Source of the DNA: an uncultured Planococcus sp.
Lineage (GTDB): Bacteria; Bacillota; Bacilli; Bacillales_A; Planococcaceae
Direction of reading: 5' to 3'
Assembly: GCA_947502505.1 (NCBI GenBank)
Contig: CANNAE010000005.1
Coordinates: forward strand, 186,001-250,000
DNA length: 64,000 bases
Below, piece by piece: positions 52,092-61,448 of the stretch (its first letter is position 1; each line of letters opens with the position of its first letter). Made by a program: the position numbers and the translations under genes. Under the pieces are notes generated by a model, which saw only the letters and a program-made list of their open reading frames with translations, ran no database searches and had not been told where the DNA came from.

Positions 52092-52126
52092 AAAAGCGAA
52101 TGCATCTGCTGCATTCGCTTTTTTGT
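52090..52126 (+). terminator. Terminator after the GNAT gene
   Basis: AAAAAGCGAATGCA/TGCATTCGCTTTTTT. Confidence 0.88.
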
Positions 52127-52214
52127 CTTTAATTAGCCGAAAGCCGAAAAGGCAAGTGGTGAAAAAGAGGAAAATTCTGACCATTTTCGGTATGCTGAAA
52201 GAAGAGGTGAGGAC

Positions 52215-53864
52215 ATGTTCAAGAAAGTGATACTGTACACAAACCGCTTGGATGAAATGAAGGGGTTCTATGAATACCAGCTAGGGTTCCGGATCGTGGA
52301 AGAAAACGAAGAGAGTTTTGCGCTGTCGATCGGTTCGTCCGTTTTGGAGTTCCGTGCTTCAGAGAGGGCTTCTTTCTACCATTACGCAATCAATATCCCT
52401 GGCAACCAGTTCAGCCTGGCAAAGTTTTGGGCGCGCGCTCGAGTCGAATTGAACCGCCAGGAAGGCATGGATGAAATCTATTACGCGAATTTCAATTCCG
52501 ACGCTTTTTATTTCCAAGATCCCGCTGGAAACATCATTGAGTTTATCGGGCGCCGCCATGTCGATATCATGGATGACTTCACGATCGATTCACTGCTCGA
52601 CATCAGCGAAGTTGGCATCACGACACCGCATGTCCAGGAAGTGGGTGAAGCACTGGAAGCAATGGATATCCCGGTGCGCGGCAATAAAGGCATCGAGCCG
52701 GCAGCGCTGAATTTCCTCGGCGAAGATCCTCATTTTCTGGTGCTGGTACCGCCGAAAAGAACGTGGTTTTTCTCCAAGTTGAAAAGCGAAACCCATCCGC
52801 TCGCCATCGAATTGGCAGATGGGCGGATGATCGAGATCGACGGGGATGGCCACATGGTGCAAAAGCAGGCACATAACCCGGTTTCTGACTTGATGGAATC
52901 CATAGCGTTTTCTGGGACTGCCCAGATGGCGGGCGATGAAAATTGGTCGCTTGCCAAAGGATTCGCCAACCGGGTGGACGAACGGCCGATAGCTGTCGAT
53001 AGCCGCTTTGGCATCGCGTCCGGCAGCAAAGTTTTCACCGCCGTGGCTGTCTTGCAATTAGTGGGGCAAGGCAAGCTCGAGCTTTCAGCAAACTTGTCAG
53101 AGCTATTGCCGAAAACTTTCCCGAATTTCAAAGCCACCATTCATCAGCTATTGTGCCATACATCTGGCCTTCCGGATTATTTTGACGAAGAAACGTTGGA
53201 TGGTTTCGAGCAATTATGGCAAGAAATCCCGATGTACCGGATGCAGACGCCCGCTGACTTTGTGCCCTTGTTCCGCGACTTGCCGCCTGTAGAAGAACCG
53301 GGTGCGCGCTTTCGCTATAACAACGCCGGCTATATTGCGCTGGGGTTGGTCATCGAGCACGTGACGGGTGAAGAGTTTGCCGATTACGTCGAGCGGGAAG
53401 TATTAGCAAAAGCGGGCATGTCGGAATCGGGCTATTTCCGCCTGGACCGCCTGCCGAAAAACACAGCATATGGCTATATCGATGAAGGGGATTCGTGGCG
53501 CACGAACCAGTACGCAATTCCTATTCGCGGAGGCGCGGACGGCGGGGCGTTCGTCACGGCAGGAGATATGGCGAAGTTCTGGAACCGGTTAATGGACGGC
53601 ACCTTATTGCCGGAACAAATGAAAAATCAGCTGCTCGCAGTCCAAGCGCAACAAGGCGAAGAGGCTTACGGCTACGGCGTGTGGATTGCCCGGCAAGAAG
53701 GCGAAGTGGTGAAGTATCATGTCATGGGGGAAGACCCAGGCGTGAATTTCCATTCAGGCTATTACCCTGGGCAAAAATCCATCGTTACTGTATTGTCAAA
53801 TGCGGGAGATGGCGCGTATGATATAGTCAAAGCCATTGAACGCGAGAAAAAACTGAGAGGGTGA
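52215..53864 (+). CDS. Fusion protein: VOC domain(s) plus serine beta-lactamase-like hydrolase
   Basis: A continuous 549-residue frame. Residues 1-115 form a VOC/glyoxalase-type module (LGFRIVEENEESFALSIG, FYFQDPAGNIIEFIGRRHV), and 125-200 resembles a second, incomplete one (EVGITTPHVQEVGEALEAM). From about 230 a class C beta-lactamase/penicillin-binding fold follows: Ser269-Gly-Ser-Lys272 nucleophile motif in GIASGSKVFTA, Tyr368-Asn-Asn370, and HSGYYPG near the end. There is no signal peptide, so it acts in the cytoplasm, likely as an esterase or peptidase. GAGGTGAGGAC precedes the ATG. Confidence 0.85.
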   Translation: MFKKVILYTNRLDEMKGFYEYQLGFRIVEENEESFALSIGSSVLEFRASERASFYHYAINIPGNQFSLAKFWARARVELNRQEGMDEIYYANFNSDAFYFQDPAGNIIEFIGRRHVDIMDDFTIDSLLDISEVGITTPHVQEVGEALEAMDIPVRGNKGIEPAALNFLGEDPHFLVLVPPKRTWFFSKLKSETHPLAIELADGRMIEIDGDGHMVQKQAHNPVSDLMESIAFSGTAQMAGDENWSLAKGFANRVDERPIAVDSRFGIASGSKVFTAVAVLQLVGQGKLELSANLSELLPKTFPNFKATIHQLLCHTSGLPDYFDEETLDGFEQLWQEIPMYRMQTPADFVPLFRDLPPVEEPGARFRYNNAGYIALGLVIEHVTGEEFADYVEREVLAKAGMSESGYFRLDRLPKNTAYGYIDEGDSWRTNQYAIPIRGGADGGAFVTAGDMAKFWNRLMDGTLLPEQMKNQLLAVQAQQGEEAYGYGVWIARQEGEVVKYHVMGEDPGVNFHSGYYPGQKSIVTVLSNAGDGAYDIVKAIEREKKLRG

Positions 53865-53868
53865 GTCG

Positions 53869-53967
53869 ATGGACGGAAAAAAACTGGCCCTGAGCGTAGT
53901 GGTCGGAACGCTCCTGTTGGTCGCGATCATTTTCCTGGTCTTCCAATTATATTTCATCTTGAATTAA
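53869..53967 (+). CDS. Very small single-pass membrane protein, 32 residues
   Basis: A 32-codon frame beginning four bases after the fusion gene stop. GAGAGGG lies about seven bases upstream of ATG 53869. The product is MDGKK followed by one transmembrane helix (LSVVVGTLLLVAIIFLVF) and a short end, and the stop is inside a terminator. Position, ribosome site and composition support a real small membrane protein; function unknown. Confidence 0.62.
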   Translation: MDGKKLALSVVVGTLLLVAIIFLVFQLYFILN

Positions 53968-53995
53968 AAAAAGCTGCCCAATGGCAGCTTTTTTC
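53966..53995 (+). terminator. Terminator after the 32-residue gene
   Basis: AAAAAAGCTGCC/GGCAGCTTTTTT with loop CAAT. Confidence 0.9.
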
Positions 53996-54029
53996 TTTGT
54001 AACTGATGAAATGCGGGAGGGAAGTGAGT

Positions 54030-54170
54030 GGAGAAAGTTTATGCTATTCGACTGCGTTCCAGGGGGGCTGCTTGGGGCCCGCAGGAGGCGGGTCCCGAGC
54101 AGCCCCCCCCTTCCACTCCGTCTCTAGTTTTAGAATGGCAGATAATTTCTTCGGCCAATCAATATAAAAT
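54030..54170 (+). repeat. Structured intergenic repeat A, copy 3 (short form)
   Basis: A shortened A element: the outer stem GGGGGGCTGCT/AGCAGCCCCCC (54062-54108) encloses only one hairpin, CCCGC/GCGGG, at the place where other copies have CTCGCA/TGCGAG. The other internal hairpins are deleted cleanly, so the structure closes. The 3' CTAGTTTTAGAATGG end is retained. The 54171-54291 linker has no gene. Confidence 0.8.
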
Positions 54171-54291
54171 GTGAAAGAGCTCCAGGTGTGATAGCTCATG
54201 TCTATTTGAAGATAGCTAGTGAAACTTTCAATTCTAATCTACCAACAATGATTCTTTATTCAAACACTTCATGATTAGATGCCTTATCTCA

Positions 54292-54539
54292 GGAAGCGAT
54301 TCCCCCGCTAGCCGGCAACTGAATACAGAAAGAAAGCTATGTAAACTAGCATTACCCAACGAAATCTTAAAGCCGCCTAGCGTAAAGGGGTGAGCCGACG
54401 CAATAAGACAGATGCTCTTTCTGGCTTATTGCAAGAGGCCAACCCAAAGCACGGCGGCGACTGCTGAGGCGACGATCACATCAATAAGCAAATCATTTTC
54501 GCAAGCAAGCTCTCGCTATCTCATTTCAACCATCCACCA
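54292..54539 (+). repeat. Structured repeat B, locus 3
   Basis: One complete B unit with hairpin GGAA-GCGA-TTCC, outer arms GCCGCC/GGCGGC, and apical inner arms CAGA/TCTG (compensatory relative to locus 1). Confidence 0.85.
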
Positions 54540-54590
54540 AGAAGCGATTCCCTCGCTAGCCTCTCCTAAAGAACTCGCTCCGTGGCATGC
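54540..54590 (+). repeat. Partial B unit, locus 3
   Basis: Begins with GAAGCGATTCCCTCGCTAGC, the start of another B unit, then loses similarity within about 40 bp. Confidence 0.65.
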
Positions 54591-54604
54591 ACTTATTTTT
54601 AGGC

Positions 54605-54640
54605 AATAAAAAATGGACTCTTCAGAAGAAGAGCCCATTG
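54605..54640 (-). terminator. Terminator of the cold-shock gene
   Basis: On the minus strand AATGGGCTCTTC pairs with GAAGAGTCCATT, followed by six T. Confidence 0.85.
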
Positions 54641-54656
54641 AAAATTTAAGGGTTAA

Positions 54657-54857
54657 TTAAGCTTTTGATACGTTAGTAGCTTGAAGACCGCGTTGGCCTT
54701 GCTCGATGTCAAAAGTAACTTCTTGACCTTCGTCAAGAGTTTTGAATCCTTCGCTTTGGATAGCTGAGAAGTGTACGAATACGTCGTCTCCGCCTTCGCG
54801 CTCGATGAAGCCGAATCCTTTTTCTGAGTTAAACCATTTTACTTTACCTTGTTCCAT
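54657..54857 (-). CDS. Cold-shock protein (CspB/CspD type)
   Basis: A 66-residue single cold-shock domain that binds single-stranded RNA and DNA and loosens mRNA structure. RNP1 KGFGFIE and RNP2 VFVHFSAI are present, with the usual start [13 protein letters not shown] 54857 has GAGGAGG upstream. About 150 bp of AT-rich leader before it could hold a cold-responsive 5' UTR, but I cannot show one. It is divergent from the kinase-like gene. Confidence 0.95.
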   Translation of the reverse strand: MEQGKVKWFNSEKGFGFIEREGGDDVFVHFSAIQSEGFKTLDEGQEVTFDIEQGQRGLQATNVSKA

Positions 54858-55071
54858 GTGTGTTTCCTCCTCGTATGCTAATGCATACATTGTATTACTA
54901 TCCTTGCTCAAATCCTTCAGATAAAATCTGATACTTAATGAAAAGCCATCGAACAAAAATAATTCTTCCTTAGAATAGCACGGTCCTCTTCAAAATGCAA
55001 GGGTTAAGTTCGGTTGGTTCTTTTTCCAGCCATTCGTTATAGTGGAAGGAAGAGGGATTGGAGGGGGATCG

Positions 55072-55593
55072 ATGCAGCGGATTATGGTGATCGGTGTGTC
55101 AGCGGGAGCCGGAAAATCAACGTTTGCAAGACGTTTAGGGGAAGTGGCGAATCTTCCTGTGCACCATTTGGATGCGTATTTCTGGAAGCCGGGATGGATC
55201 GAAGCAGATAAAAAAGAATTTCAGCTCAAGCAACAAGAACTGGCGGACGGGGCCCGGTGGATCATTGAAGGAAATTACAATAGTACGGCCGCAATCCGCT
55301 TGGAGGCTTGCGATACACTCATTCAATTGCAGCTGCCGCTGTGGCGCTGTGTCTGGCGTGTATTCAAAAGACGCATCCAATACCGCAAACAGGCGCGGCC
55401 GGACATGGCGCCGGGCTGCCCTGAAAAAATTGATCGCGAATTTTTAAAATTCATAGTGACGACTTATCACAGCCGGCAAAAATCCCAGCAGCACTTAATA
55501 GAAGAATTCAGTAAAACATCTCCTGAAAAACAAGTGTATGTTCTTCGTACCCAAAAAGAAATCGAGGCTTTTCTGGCCCAAGTCGGTAAATAG
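55072..55593 (+). CDS. P-loop kinase-like protein (topology modulation/adenylate-kinase-like)
   Basis: A 173-residue P-loop NTPase. Walker A is GVSAGAGKST near residues 8-17, followed by HHLDAYFWKPGW, typical of FlaR/topology-modulation proteins, and RWIIEGNYNST. These resemble small-molecule kinases, but their substrate is not established. GGAGGGGG precedes ATG 55072; the frame extension to 55042 lacks support. Confidence 0.84.
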   Translation: MQRIMVIGVSAGAGKSTFARRLGEVANLPVHHLDAYFWKPGWIEADKKEFQLKQQELADGARWIIEGNYNSTAAIRLEACDTLIQLQLPLWRCVWRVFKRRIQYRKQARPDMAPGCPEKIDREFLKFIVTTYHSRQKSQQHLIEEFSKTSPEKQVYVLRTQKEIEAFLAQVGK

Positions 55594-55684
55594 TTTCAAT
55601 TTTACAGTCAATTGAAAAAACTTAAGGACGACGGATATCGAACATGATATCCTGAGAGTAAGAAAGAGATAGGGGGAATGGGCT

Positions 55685-56401
55685 TTGAAAGACCATCTAT
55701 ATGAAGGTACACTGACCAATGTGCGCTTGCACAAGCAGGTGCCAATGTATATGAAGCGCCTGTACCTGGAGGATTTGGCTGAAATCGAACGGGTTCAGCA
55801 AACGGTCATCGACTCGCTGCCAGAGAAAAATACATTGCAGCCGTTGTCGACCGAAGAGTTTTTGTTTATCTTGAATCAAAATGGGCTGATTGTTGGCGCA
55901 TATGTGGAATCTGAGCTCGTGGCTTTTCGTGCCTTGCTCGTTCCGGAGATCGATGCGGAACATCTTGGGCGCGATATCGGGCTGCCGGAAGATGAACTTG
56001 GCAATGTAATTTATCAGGAAATATCAGCGGTGGTCCCTGAATACCGCGGAAATCGCCTTCAGCAAAAATTGGCTGAAGTGGTCATGAAGGAATTAAAGAA
56101 GCTGGAGAAGCAATATCGCTATGTGGCCTGTACGGTCGCGCCGATGAACATCCCAAGCTTGAAGGATAAGTTCACCCAGCAAATGTACATCGCAGCCTTA
56201 AAACAAAAGTACGAGGGGCTGGAACGCTATATCCTGGTGAAAGATCTCGAACAGCCGAATGCAGCTTATGAAAATCAAATCACGGCACCGATCGACGATC
56301 TAAAAAAACAGGCAGAATTACTAAATGAAGGATATGTTGGAATCGGCTTCCAGATGGTCAAGGGCTTTCATGCGCTCCAATTTGCCAAACCTCTTAGTTG
56401 A
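55685..56401 (+). CDS. GNAT-like acetyltransferase, unknown substrate
   Basis: A 238-residue protein with a GNAT core: residues 20-150 include AFRALLVPEI, YQEISAVVPEYRGNRLQQKL (acetyl-CoA loop) and AEVVMKELKKLEKQYRYVAC. The C-terminal third (KDLEQPNAAYENQITAPIDD) is not typical of known GNAT families. I take TTG 55685, with AGGGGG about ten bases upstream; an internal ATG near 55748 would remove the first part. Monocistronic. Confidence 0.72.
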   Translation: MKDHLYEGTLTNVRLHKQVPMYMKRLYLEDLAEIERVQQTVIDSLPEKNTLQPLSTEEFLFILNQNGLIVGAYVESELVAFRALLVPEIDAEHLGRDIGLPEDELGNVIYQEISAVVPEYRGNRLQQKLAEVVMKELKKLEKQYRYVACTVAPMNIPSLKDKFTQQMYIAALKQKYEGLERYILVKDLEQPNAAYENQITAPIDDLKKQAELLNEGYVGIGFQMVKGFHALQFAKPLS

Positions 56402-56506
56402 TCGGTAATTTTTTTAAAAAAGCGTCTCGAATTGTGGAACACCCAAGCGCTTTCCTGTAAAATTATCAGAAATTCACATAAATTTATCTTCAAGAGGAGT
56501 TACGAT

Positions 56507-58006
56507 ATGAAGTTGCAATTTGCACGAATTCCCGGGGTACATATATTAAAATCATTCGGTCCAGGGTCAGCAGACATCCAGGCGATTGTCTATAACTCTT
56601 CGGCGGCACAGGATGGTTCTGCATTTTTTTGCGTCATCGGGGAAAATACAGATGGCCATCTATACATAGAGCCTGCCATTGAAAATGGTGCGCAGGCAAT
56701 CATCGGCTCCAATGAGGAAATCCTGTCCGAGCAAGCCAAGCGCTATCCGGCCGTCAGCTTCGTGCTGGTAGCGGATGTGCGGAATGCACTTGCGCATACG
56801 GCGGATTTCTTTTTCGGCTCGCCTCAGCACGATTTGTTTAAAATCGGTGTAACGGGAACGAACGGCAAGACCACAACGGCTACCTATGTCCGCAATTTAT
56901 TCAATTTGCTGGGAATGCCTTGTGGGTTTATCGGTACGACAGGCGTCGAAACAGCTGAAGGCAAAGTCCCGTTCAAAAAAAGCACGCCGACAACACCGAT
57001 CGCTTCGGATATCCATCAGATTTTCTCTATGCTGGTAGAGGCGAAAACAGAGGCGGTCGCCATGGAAGTTTCTTCGACTGCACTGGACCAGCAACGGGTT
57101 GAAGGAATCGTTTTCGATGTGGCGATCCATACCAATTTATCCGAGGAGCACCTCGAATACCATAAAACATTTGAGCATTACCGGGAGTCCAAGTTGAAAT
57201 TGTTCGAACGCGCGAAAGCGGCAGTCGTCAATCTCGACGATCCTGGATTGAGCGGCGGCATTCTGGAGCTGGCCGATTATCCGGTACTGAGCTATAGCCA
57301 AGACCCATCGAGCGGTGCCGACTTAATTTGGGAAAATTACAGTGCTTCTGCACAAGGCATGCGTTTCGAGCTGAATTATAAAGGCGATGTCCGCACAATC
57401 GAAGCTCCGTTATTCGGCGATTACAACGCGGCGAATTTGACGGCAGCGATTGGAACAGCCTTGCATGCAGGGCATTCAATCGACCAGATCATTGCTGTCT
57501 TGCCGGAGATGCCCCAAGTGGAAGGGCGTTTTCAAGTCATCAGGGGCCCAGAAGAGCGCACCATCATCCTGGACTATGCCCACACCCCAGTGGCCATCGA
57601 TGCAGTCTTGACCGAAGCCCGTAAATTGCCTCATCGCCGCCTGATCGCCCTCATTGCCGGGATCGGCATCCGGGATTTCGCGAAGATGCCAAAAATGGCA
57701 AAAGCGTCTGAAGGAAAAGCCGATGTCTTGGTCGTAACGGTCGACCATCCGGGCTTTAACGATCCGGAAGATGTGGTCTCTGAAGTGATCAAAGGCTTCA
57801 GCGTGCCGTATATGCAAAAAGTGCTGAGAGCGCCAACGCGCAAACAGGCAGTGGAAAAAGCGCTCGAAGAAAGCGGGCCACAAGACATCGTCCTGCTTTC
57901 AAGCGGCTGCATCAACGGAGCCCAGATCATCAAAGGGGAATATATCCCTCATTCAGACGAAGCGATAATCGAAGCGTTCTTCTCGAGCAAAACCGGGGAA
58001 TTTTAG
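56507..58006 (+). CDS. MurE-like Mur ligase, divergent paralogue
   Basis: A 499-residue ATP-dependent ligase with the MurE layout: N-terminal UDP-binding domain, central ATPase with GVTGTNGKTTT (Lys121), EVSSTALDQQRV, HTNLSEEHLEYH, FGDYNAANLTAAI, and C-terminal ligase domain with EGRFQVI and ILDYAHTP. Canonical MurE adds diaminopimelate or lysine to UDP-MurNAc-Ala-Glu. The specificity motif, normally DNPR or DNPA, reads DHPGFNDP (413-420), and the final KGHE motif is missing. It lies outside any division/wall cluster. ATG 56507 has AGAGGAG upstream. Confidence 0.82.
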   Translation: MKLQFARIPGVHILKSFGPGSADIQAIVYNSSAAQDGSAFFCVIGENTDGHLYIEPAIENGAQAIIGSNEEILSEQAKRYPAVSFVLVADVRNALAHTADFFFGSPQHDLFKIGVTGTNGKTTTATYVRNLFNLLGMPCGFIGTTGVETAEGKVPFKKSTPTTPIASDIHQIFSMLVEAKTEAVAMEVSSTALDQQRVEGIVFDVAIHTNLSEEHLEYHKTFEHYRESKLKLFERAKAAVVNLDDPGLSGGILELADYPVLSYSQDPSSGADLIWENYSASAQGMRFELNYKGDVRTIEAPLFGDYNAANLTAAIGTALHAGHSIDQIIAVLPEMPQVEGRFQVIRGPEERTIILDYAHTPVAIDAVLTEARKLPHRRLIALIAGIGIRDFAKMPKMAKASEGKADVLVVTVDHPGFNDPEDVVSEVIKGFSVPYMQKVLRAPTRKQAVEKALEESGPQDIVLLSSGCINGAQIIKGEYIPHSDEAIIEAFFSSKTGEF

Positions 58007-58086
58007 CGGCGAGGGTCGCTTTTTCCGGGTGGAATGTGTTTAATAGAAGAGAAGCTAGATAAAGAATGAGAATTGGAGTGAATGGA

Positions 58087-59469
58087 ATGCAGTATCGTAC
58101 AGAAAAAGACACGATCGGTGAAATTCAAGTTGAAGCTGACAAAATGTGGGGCGCGCAAACACAGCGCAGCGTCCAGAACTTTGCCATCGGAACAGAACGT
58201 ATGCCCCATGAAGTGGTCATGGCATTCGCTCAATTGAAAAAAGCGACAGCGAAAGCGAACCACAAGCTCGGCAAGATGTCCGAGGCCAAAATGCGCGCAA
58301 TCGAAACGGCTGCCAACGAAGTGATCGCAGGCAAATGGAACGACCATTTCCCGCTCGTCGTCTGGCAAACAGGAAGCGGCACACAGTCCAATATGAACAT
58401 GAACGAAGTATTGGCACGCCGCGGAAACGAAATTTTGGCAGAACAAGGATCGGATGAAAAACTTCACCCGAACGATGACGTCAATATGTCCCAAAGCTCG
58501 AACGATACATACCCGACAGCGATGCACGTTGCCGGCGTTCTGGCGGTTACAGAGCAATTGATCCCAGCGGTCCAGAAGTTGAAAGCGACATTGGATGAAA
58601 AAGCGAAGAAATTCGACGAGGTCATCAAAATCGGCCGTACGCATTTGCAGGATGCCACACCACTTACATTGGGCCAAGAAATCAGCGGCTGGCGCCATAT
58701 GTTGGTGAAAAGCGAGCGCATGATCAAAGAAAGCGTTGAGCATATGCGTGAACTGGCAATCGGCGGAACAGCTGTCGGTACGGGCATCAACGCAGACCCG
58801 AAATTTGGCGGCTATGTTGCGGAATTCATCGCAGAAGCAGTCGGCACGGAATTCACTTCAGCGGAGAATAAATTCCATGCACTGACAAGCCACGATGAAA
58901 TGGTTTATGTGCACGGTGCAGTGAAAGCACTTGCTGCAGATGCGATGAAGATCGCAAACGACGTACGCTGGCTCGCAAGCGGCCCACGCAGTGGCATCGG
59001 CGAAATCACCATTCCGGCAAATGAGCCAGGCAGCTCGATCATGCCAGGGAAAGTCAACCCGACGCAAAGCGAAGCCTTGACGATGGTATCGGCCCAGGTC
59101 ATGGGCAACGACGCAGCGATCGGATTTGCGGCGAGCCAAGGGAACTTTGAACTCAATGTCTTCAAACCGGTCATTGCTTATAACTTCCTGCAATCGGTCC
59201 GCTTGTTGACGGATTCACTCGTTTCCTTTAACGATAACTGTGCGATCGGTATCGAAGCGAATTTGGACGTCATCGAAAATCATGTGAAAAACTCGTTGAT
59301 GCTCGTGACATCCCTAAACCCGCATATCGGCTATGAAAAAGCGGCAGCAATTGCCAAGCAAGCACATAACGAAGGTACGACACTAAAAGAATCAGCAGTC
59401 AAGAGCGGCCATTTGACGGCGGAGCAATTCGACGAATGGGTACGCCCGGAAAATATGGTAGGAAAATAA
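58087..59469 (+). CDS. fumC: Class II fumarate hydratase
   Basis: A 460-residue iron-free fumarase interconverting fumarate and malate in the TCA cycle as a homotetramer. The family signature [17 protein letters not shown] carries the catalytic Ser, [16 protein letters not shown] and [16 protein letters not shown] supply further active-site regions. Length and sequence follow B. subtilis FumC (CitG). ATG 58087 (MQYRTEKD) is nine bases from GGAGTG; ATG 58066 has no site. Its own terminator follows. Confidence 0.96.
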   Translation: MQYRTEKDTIGEIQVEADKMWGAQTQRSVQNFAIGTERMPHEVVMAFAQLKKATAKANHKLGKMSEAKMRAIETAANEVIAGKWNDHFPLVVWQTGSGTQSNMNMNEVLARRGNEILAEQGSDEKLHPNDDVNMSQSSNDTYPTAMHVAGVLAVTEQLIPAVQKLKATLDEKAKKFDEVIKIGRTHLQDATPLTLGQEISGWRHMLVKSERMIKESVEHMRELAIGGTAVGTGINADPKFGGYVAEFIAEAVGTEFTSAENKFHALTSHDEMVYVHGAVKALAADAMKIANDVRWLASGPRSGIGEITIPANEPGSSIMPGKVNPTQSEALTMVSAQVMGNDAAIGFAASQGNFELNVFKPVIAYNFLQSVRLLTDSLVSFNDNCAIGIEANLDVIENHVKNSLMLVTSLNPHIGYEKAAAIAKQAHNEGTTLKESAVKSGHLTAEQFDEWVRPENMVGK

Positions 59470-59473
59470 TGCG

Positions 59474-59503
59474 AACGGCCGGGAATTTCCCGGCTGTTTT
59501 TTT
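59474..59503 (+). terminator. Terminator of fumC
   Basis: AACGGCCGGGAA/TTCCCGGCTGTT then T7. Confidence 0.9.
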
Positions 59504-59594
59504 ATGCGACAAGGAGTTTGGCAGCGGGAACTAGAAGTAGAGAGAACGAGGAAATGAAAAAGCACGACACAAGAAATTACAGAAGAGGTGCAGT

Positions 59595-60257
59595 ATGCAA
59601 AAACCATTTATTACATCATGGAGCGGCGGCAAGGATTCCGCTTTGGCCTATTACCGGGCAGTGCAGCAAGGGCATGTGCCAATCGCATTGTTCACGATGT
59701 TTGAAGAAGACGGGACACGCTCGAAATCCCACGGGCTGAAACAGCAGATTTTAGAAGCACAAGCGGAACGAATGGGCTTGCCATTAGTGATCGGTAAAGC
59801 CGATTGGTCCGGTTACGAAGAGGAATTTATCCACCAGTTGCAGAATTTCAAAGAACAGGGCATCGAACTGGGCGTATATGGCGATATCGACTTGCAGGAC
59901 CATTTGGATTGGGTGGAAAAGGTCAGTGAAAAGGCGGACCTTGAAGTTTTGCATCCGCTCTGGCAAGAAGCCCGCCGGTCACTGCTGGAAGAGCTGGTCG
60001 AAGAAGAGTTCAAAGCGGTCATTACGGTGGTGGACACTGCGCGTGTCGGCGAGGAATTTCTTGGCCGCGTCTTCACCCGTGAGCTAATCGAGGAGCTGGA
60101 GGCACTTGGCATTGATGCCTGCGGTGAAGAAGGGGAATTCCATACGACATTGGTGGATGGCCCGATTTTTGTCGAACCGCTGCCCGTGGAGTTCGGAGAC
60201 ATTGTGCATAACGGCCAGTACGCGATGCTTGAAGTGAAACTTCAAACAGGGGAGTGA
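59595..60257 (+). CDS. Diphthine-ammonia ligase family PP-loop ATPase (Dph6-like)
   Basis: A 220-residue PP-loop ATP pyrophosphatase of the Dph6/MJ0570 family. The PP-loop is SWSGGKDSALA (residues 8-18); VYGDIDLQDHLDWVE and CGEEGEFHTTLVDGP are family-specific. The eukaryotic and archaeal enzyme makes diphthamide on EF-2, a modification bacteria lack, so the bacterial amidation or thiolation target is unknown. AAGAGGTG lies before ATG 59595. Followed closely by a GNAT gene. Confidence 0.87.
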   Translation: MQKPFITSWSGGKDSALAYYRAVQQGHVPIALFTMFEEDGTRSKSHGLKQQILEAQAERMGLPLVIGKADWSGYEEEFIHQLQNFKEQGIELGVYGDIDLQDHLDWVEKVSEKADLEVLHPLWQEARRSLLEELVEEEFKAVITVVDTARVGEEFLGRVFTRELIEELEALGIDACGEEGEFHTTLVDGPIFVEPLPVEFGDIVHNGQYAMLEVKLQTGE

Positions 60258-60263
60258 TGGAAT

Positions 60264-61259
60264 GTGATCCAGATCATCAGTGTTGAAGAAAAGCATATCC
60301 GCCAAATGTCTGCCTTGCTGTCAAAACGCCAGGCGCGGGAGCGCAAGATTTTCCCGTACCTGCCGGATAAATTCGAGGAAATCGATGAGGCGGAGGTGGT
60401 CATCCGTAAGCTGCTCGAACGGCCTTATGTCAGCGGAGTGGTCGCTGTGCGCGGCATCGATGTGATCGGCTACTTGATTTACGAATTCAAGGAAGAAGCA
60501 CATCGTGGCCGTTACGTATGGATGGACTATGAATCGATTGCCATCAACGAACATGAACATCCGCGGCTATTGCGCTTATTGTATGCGGATGCTGGAGCGG
60601 AATGGATCAAGCATGGCTATTTTCACCATGTGCTGATGGCGCCGCTCGGGGACGAAATGGTGTTTGAGCAATGGCTTGATCAAGGCTTTACCTTCGAACA
60701 AAAATACGCGATCTTGTCGCTGGATGATTACGAACCTAAAAACGGGACCTTGCCTGAACTCGAATTCCGCCGCGGCACGAAAGCGGATGCGCCTCTATTG
60801 AAGAAAATGGCGGTATGGAACAGCATTCACCAGGCAGCTGCGCCATCCTGGCATCCAATCACAAGAGAGGCGATGGAAAACGTCCAGGAGAGCTATATGG
60901 CGCTGACGGAAGATGAAGAAGCTTATCTATGGCTTGTGGAACAAGGTGCACAAGCGGCCGGCTTCCATGTATATTTCCGTAAAGAAGACCCGTTCAGTTT
61001 GGTGACACCCGAAAATTGCGTGGAATTGCCCGCCGCTTCCACCAACCCGGATATGCGCGGCCGCGGCATCGGCCGGGCGCTGGCAAACCACTGCTTCAGT
61101 GAATTGAAGAAAGAAGGCTACGATTATATTTTTGCGGATTGGCATACGCCCAACCAAATGGCTTCTTATTTCTGGCCGCGAATGGGTTTCCAGCCTGTCG
61201 TGGTTAGAATGTCACGCCAGATCGATCCGCGCATTTCATGGGCGCATGGACAGGATTGA
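60264..61259 (+). CDS. Tandem GNAT acetyltransferase
   Basis: A 331-residue protein with two GNAT-like halves. The N-terminal half (1-150) has a degenerate acetyl-CoA region; the C-terminal half (165-320) has the intact motif NPDMRGRGIGRALANHCFSE and the ADWHTPNQMASYFWPRMGF end. Two-domain GNATs of this size occur in Bacilli; the substrate is unknown. The start GTG 60264 has GGGGAG nine bases upstream, and the gap to the Dph6-like gene is six bases, so they form an operon. Confidence 0.84.
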   Translation: MIQIISVEEKHIRQMSALLSKRQARERKIFPYLPDKFEEIDEAEVVIRKLLERPYVSGVVAVRGIDVIGYLIYEFKEEAHRGRYVWMDYESIAINEHEHPRLLRLLYADAGAEWIKHGYFHHVLMAPLGDEMVFEQWLDQGFTFEQKYAILSLDDYEPKNGTLPELEFRRGTKADAPLLKKMAVWNSIHQAAAPSWHPITREAMENVQESYMALTEDEEAYLWLVEQGAQAAGFHVYFRKEDPFSLVTPENCVELPAASTNPDMRGRGIGRALANHCFSELKKEGYDYIFADWHTPNQMASYFWPRMGFQPVVVRMSRQIDPRISWAHGQD

Positions 61260-61350
61260 AGAGTAAGCATCGCTTTGCTTGCTCATGAAATTTAGCTTCG
61301 TTATACTCATAGGCGTGTTGGAAATAACGCTATTTCCCGGTCTTTTTCTG

Positions 61351-61383
61351 AAAAAACTACAACTCTTTGTAGTTTTTTCTTTT
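61351..61383 (+). terminator. Terminator after the tandem GNAT gene
   Basis: AAAAAACTACAA pairs with TTTGTAGTTTTTT; symmetrical, so it may act on both strands. Confidence 0.75.
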
Positions 61384-61448
61384 TTTGGGTTATAACAAGT
61401 AATCCAAAGGGAAGGGAAGAAGGGAATTATATAATTGAGGGGGATTCG

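Noticed and set aside
59518..59739. Leader peptide frame overlapping the start of the Dph6-like gene
   Set aside because: It runs out of frame through the PP-loop coding region and has no family resemblance; the real start is ATG 59595.
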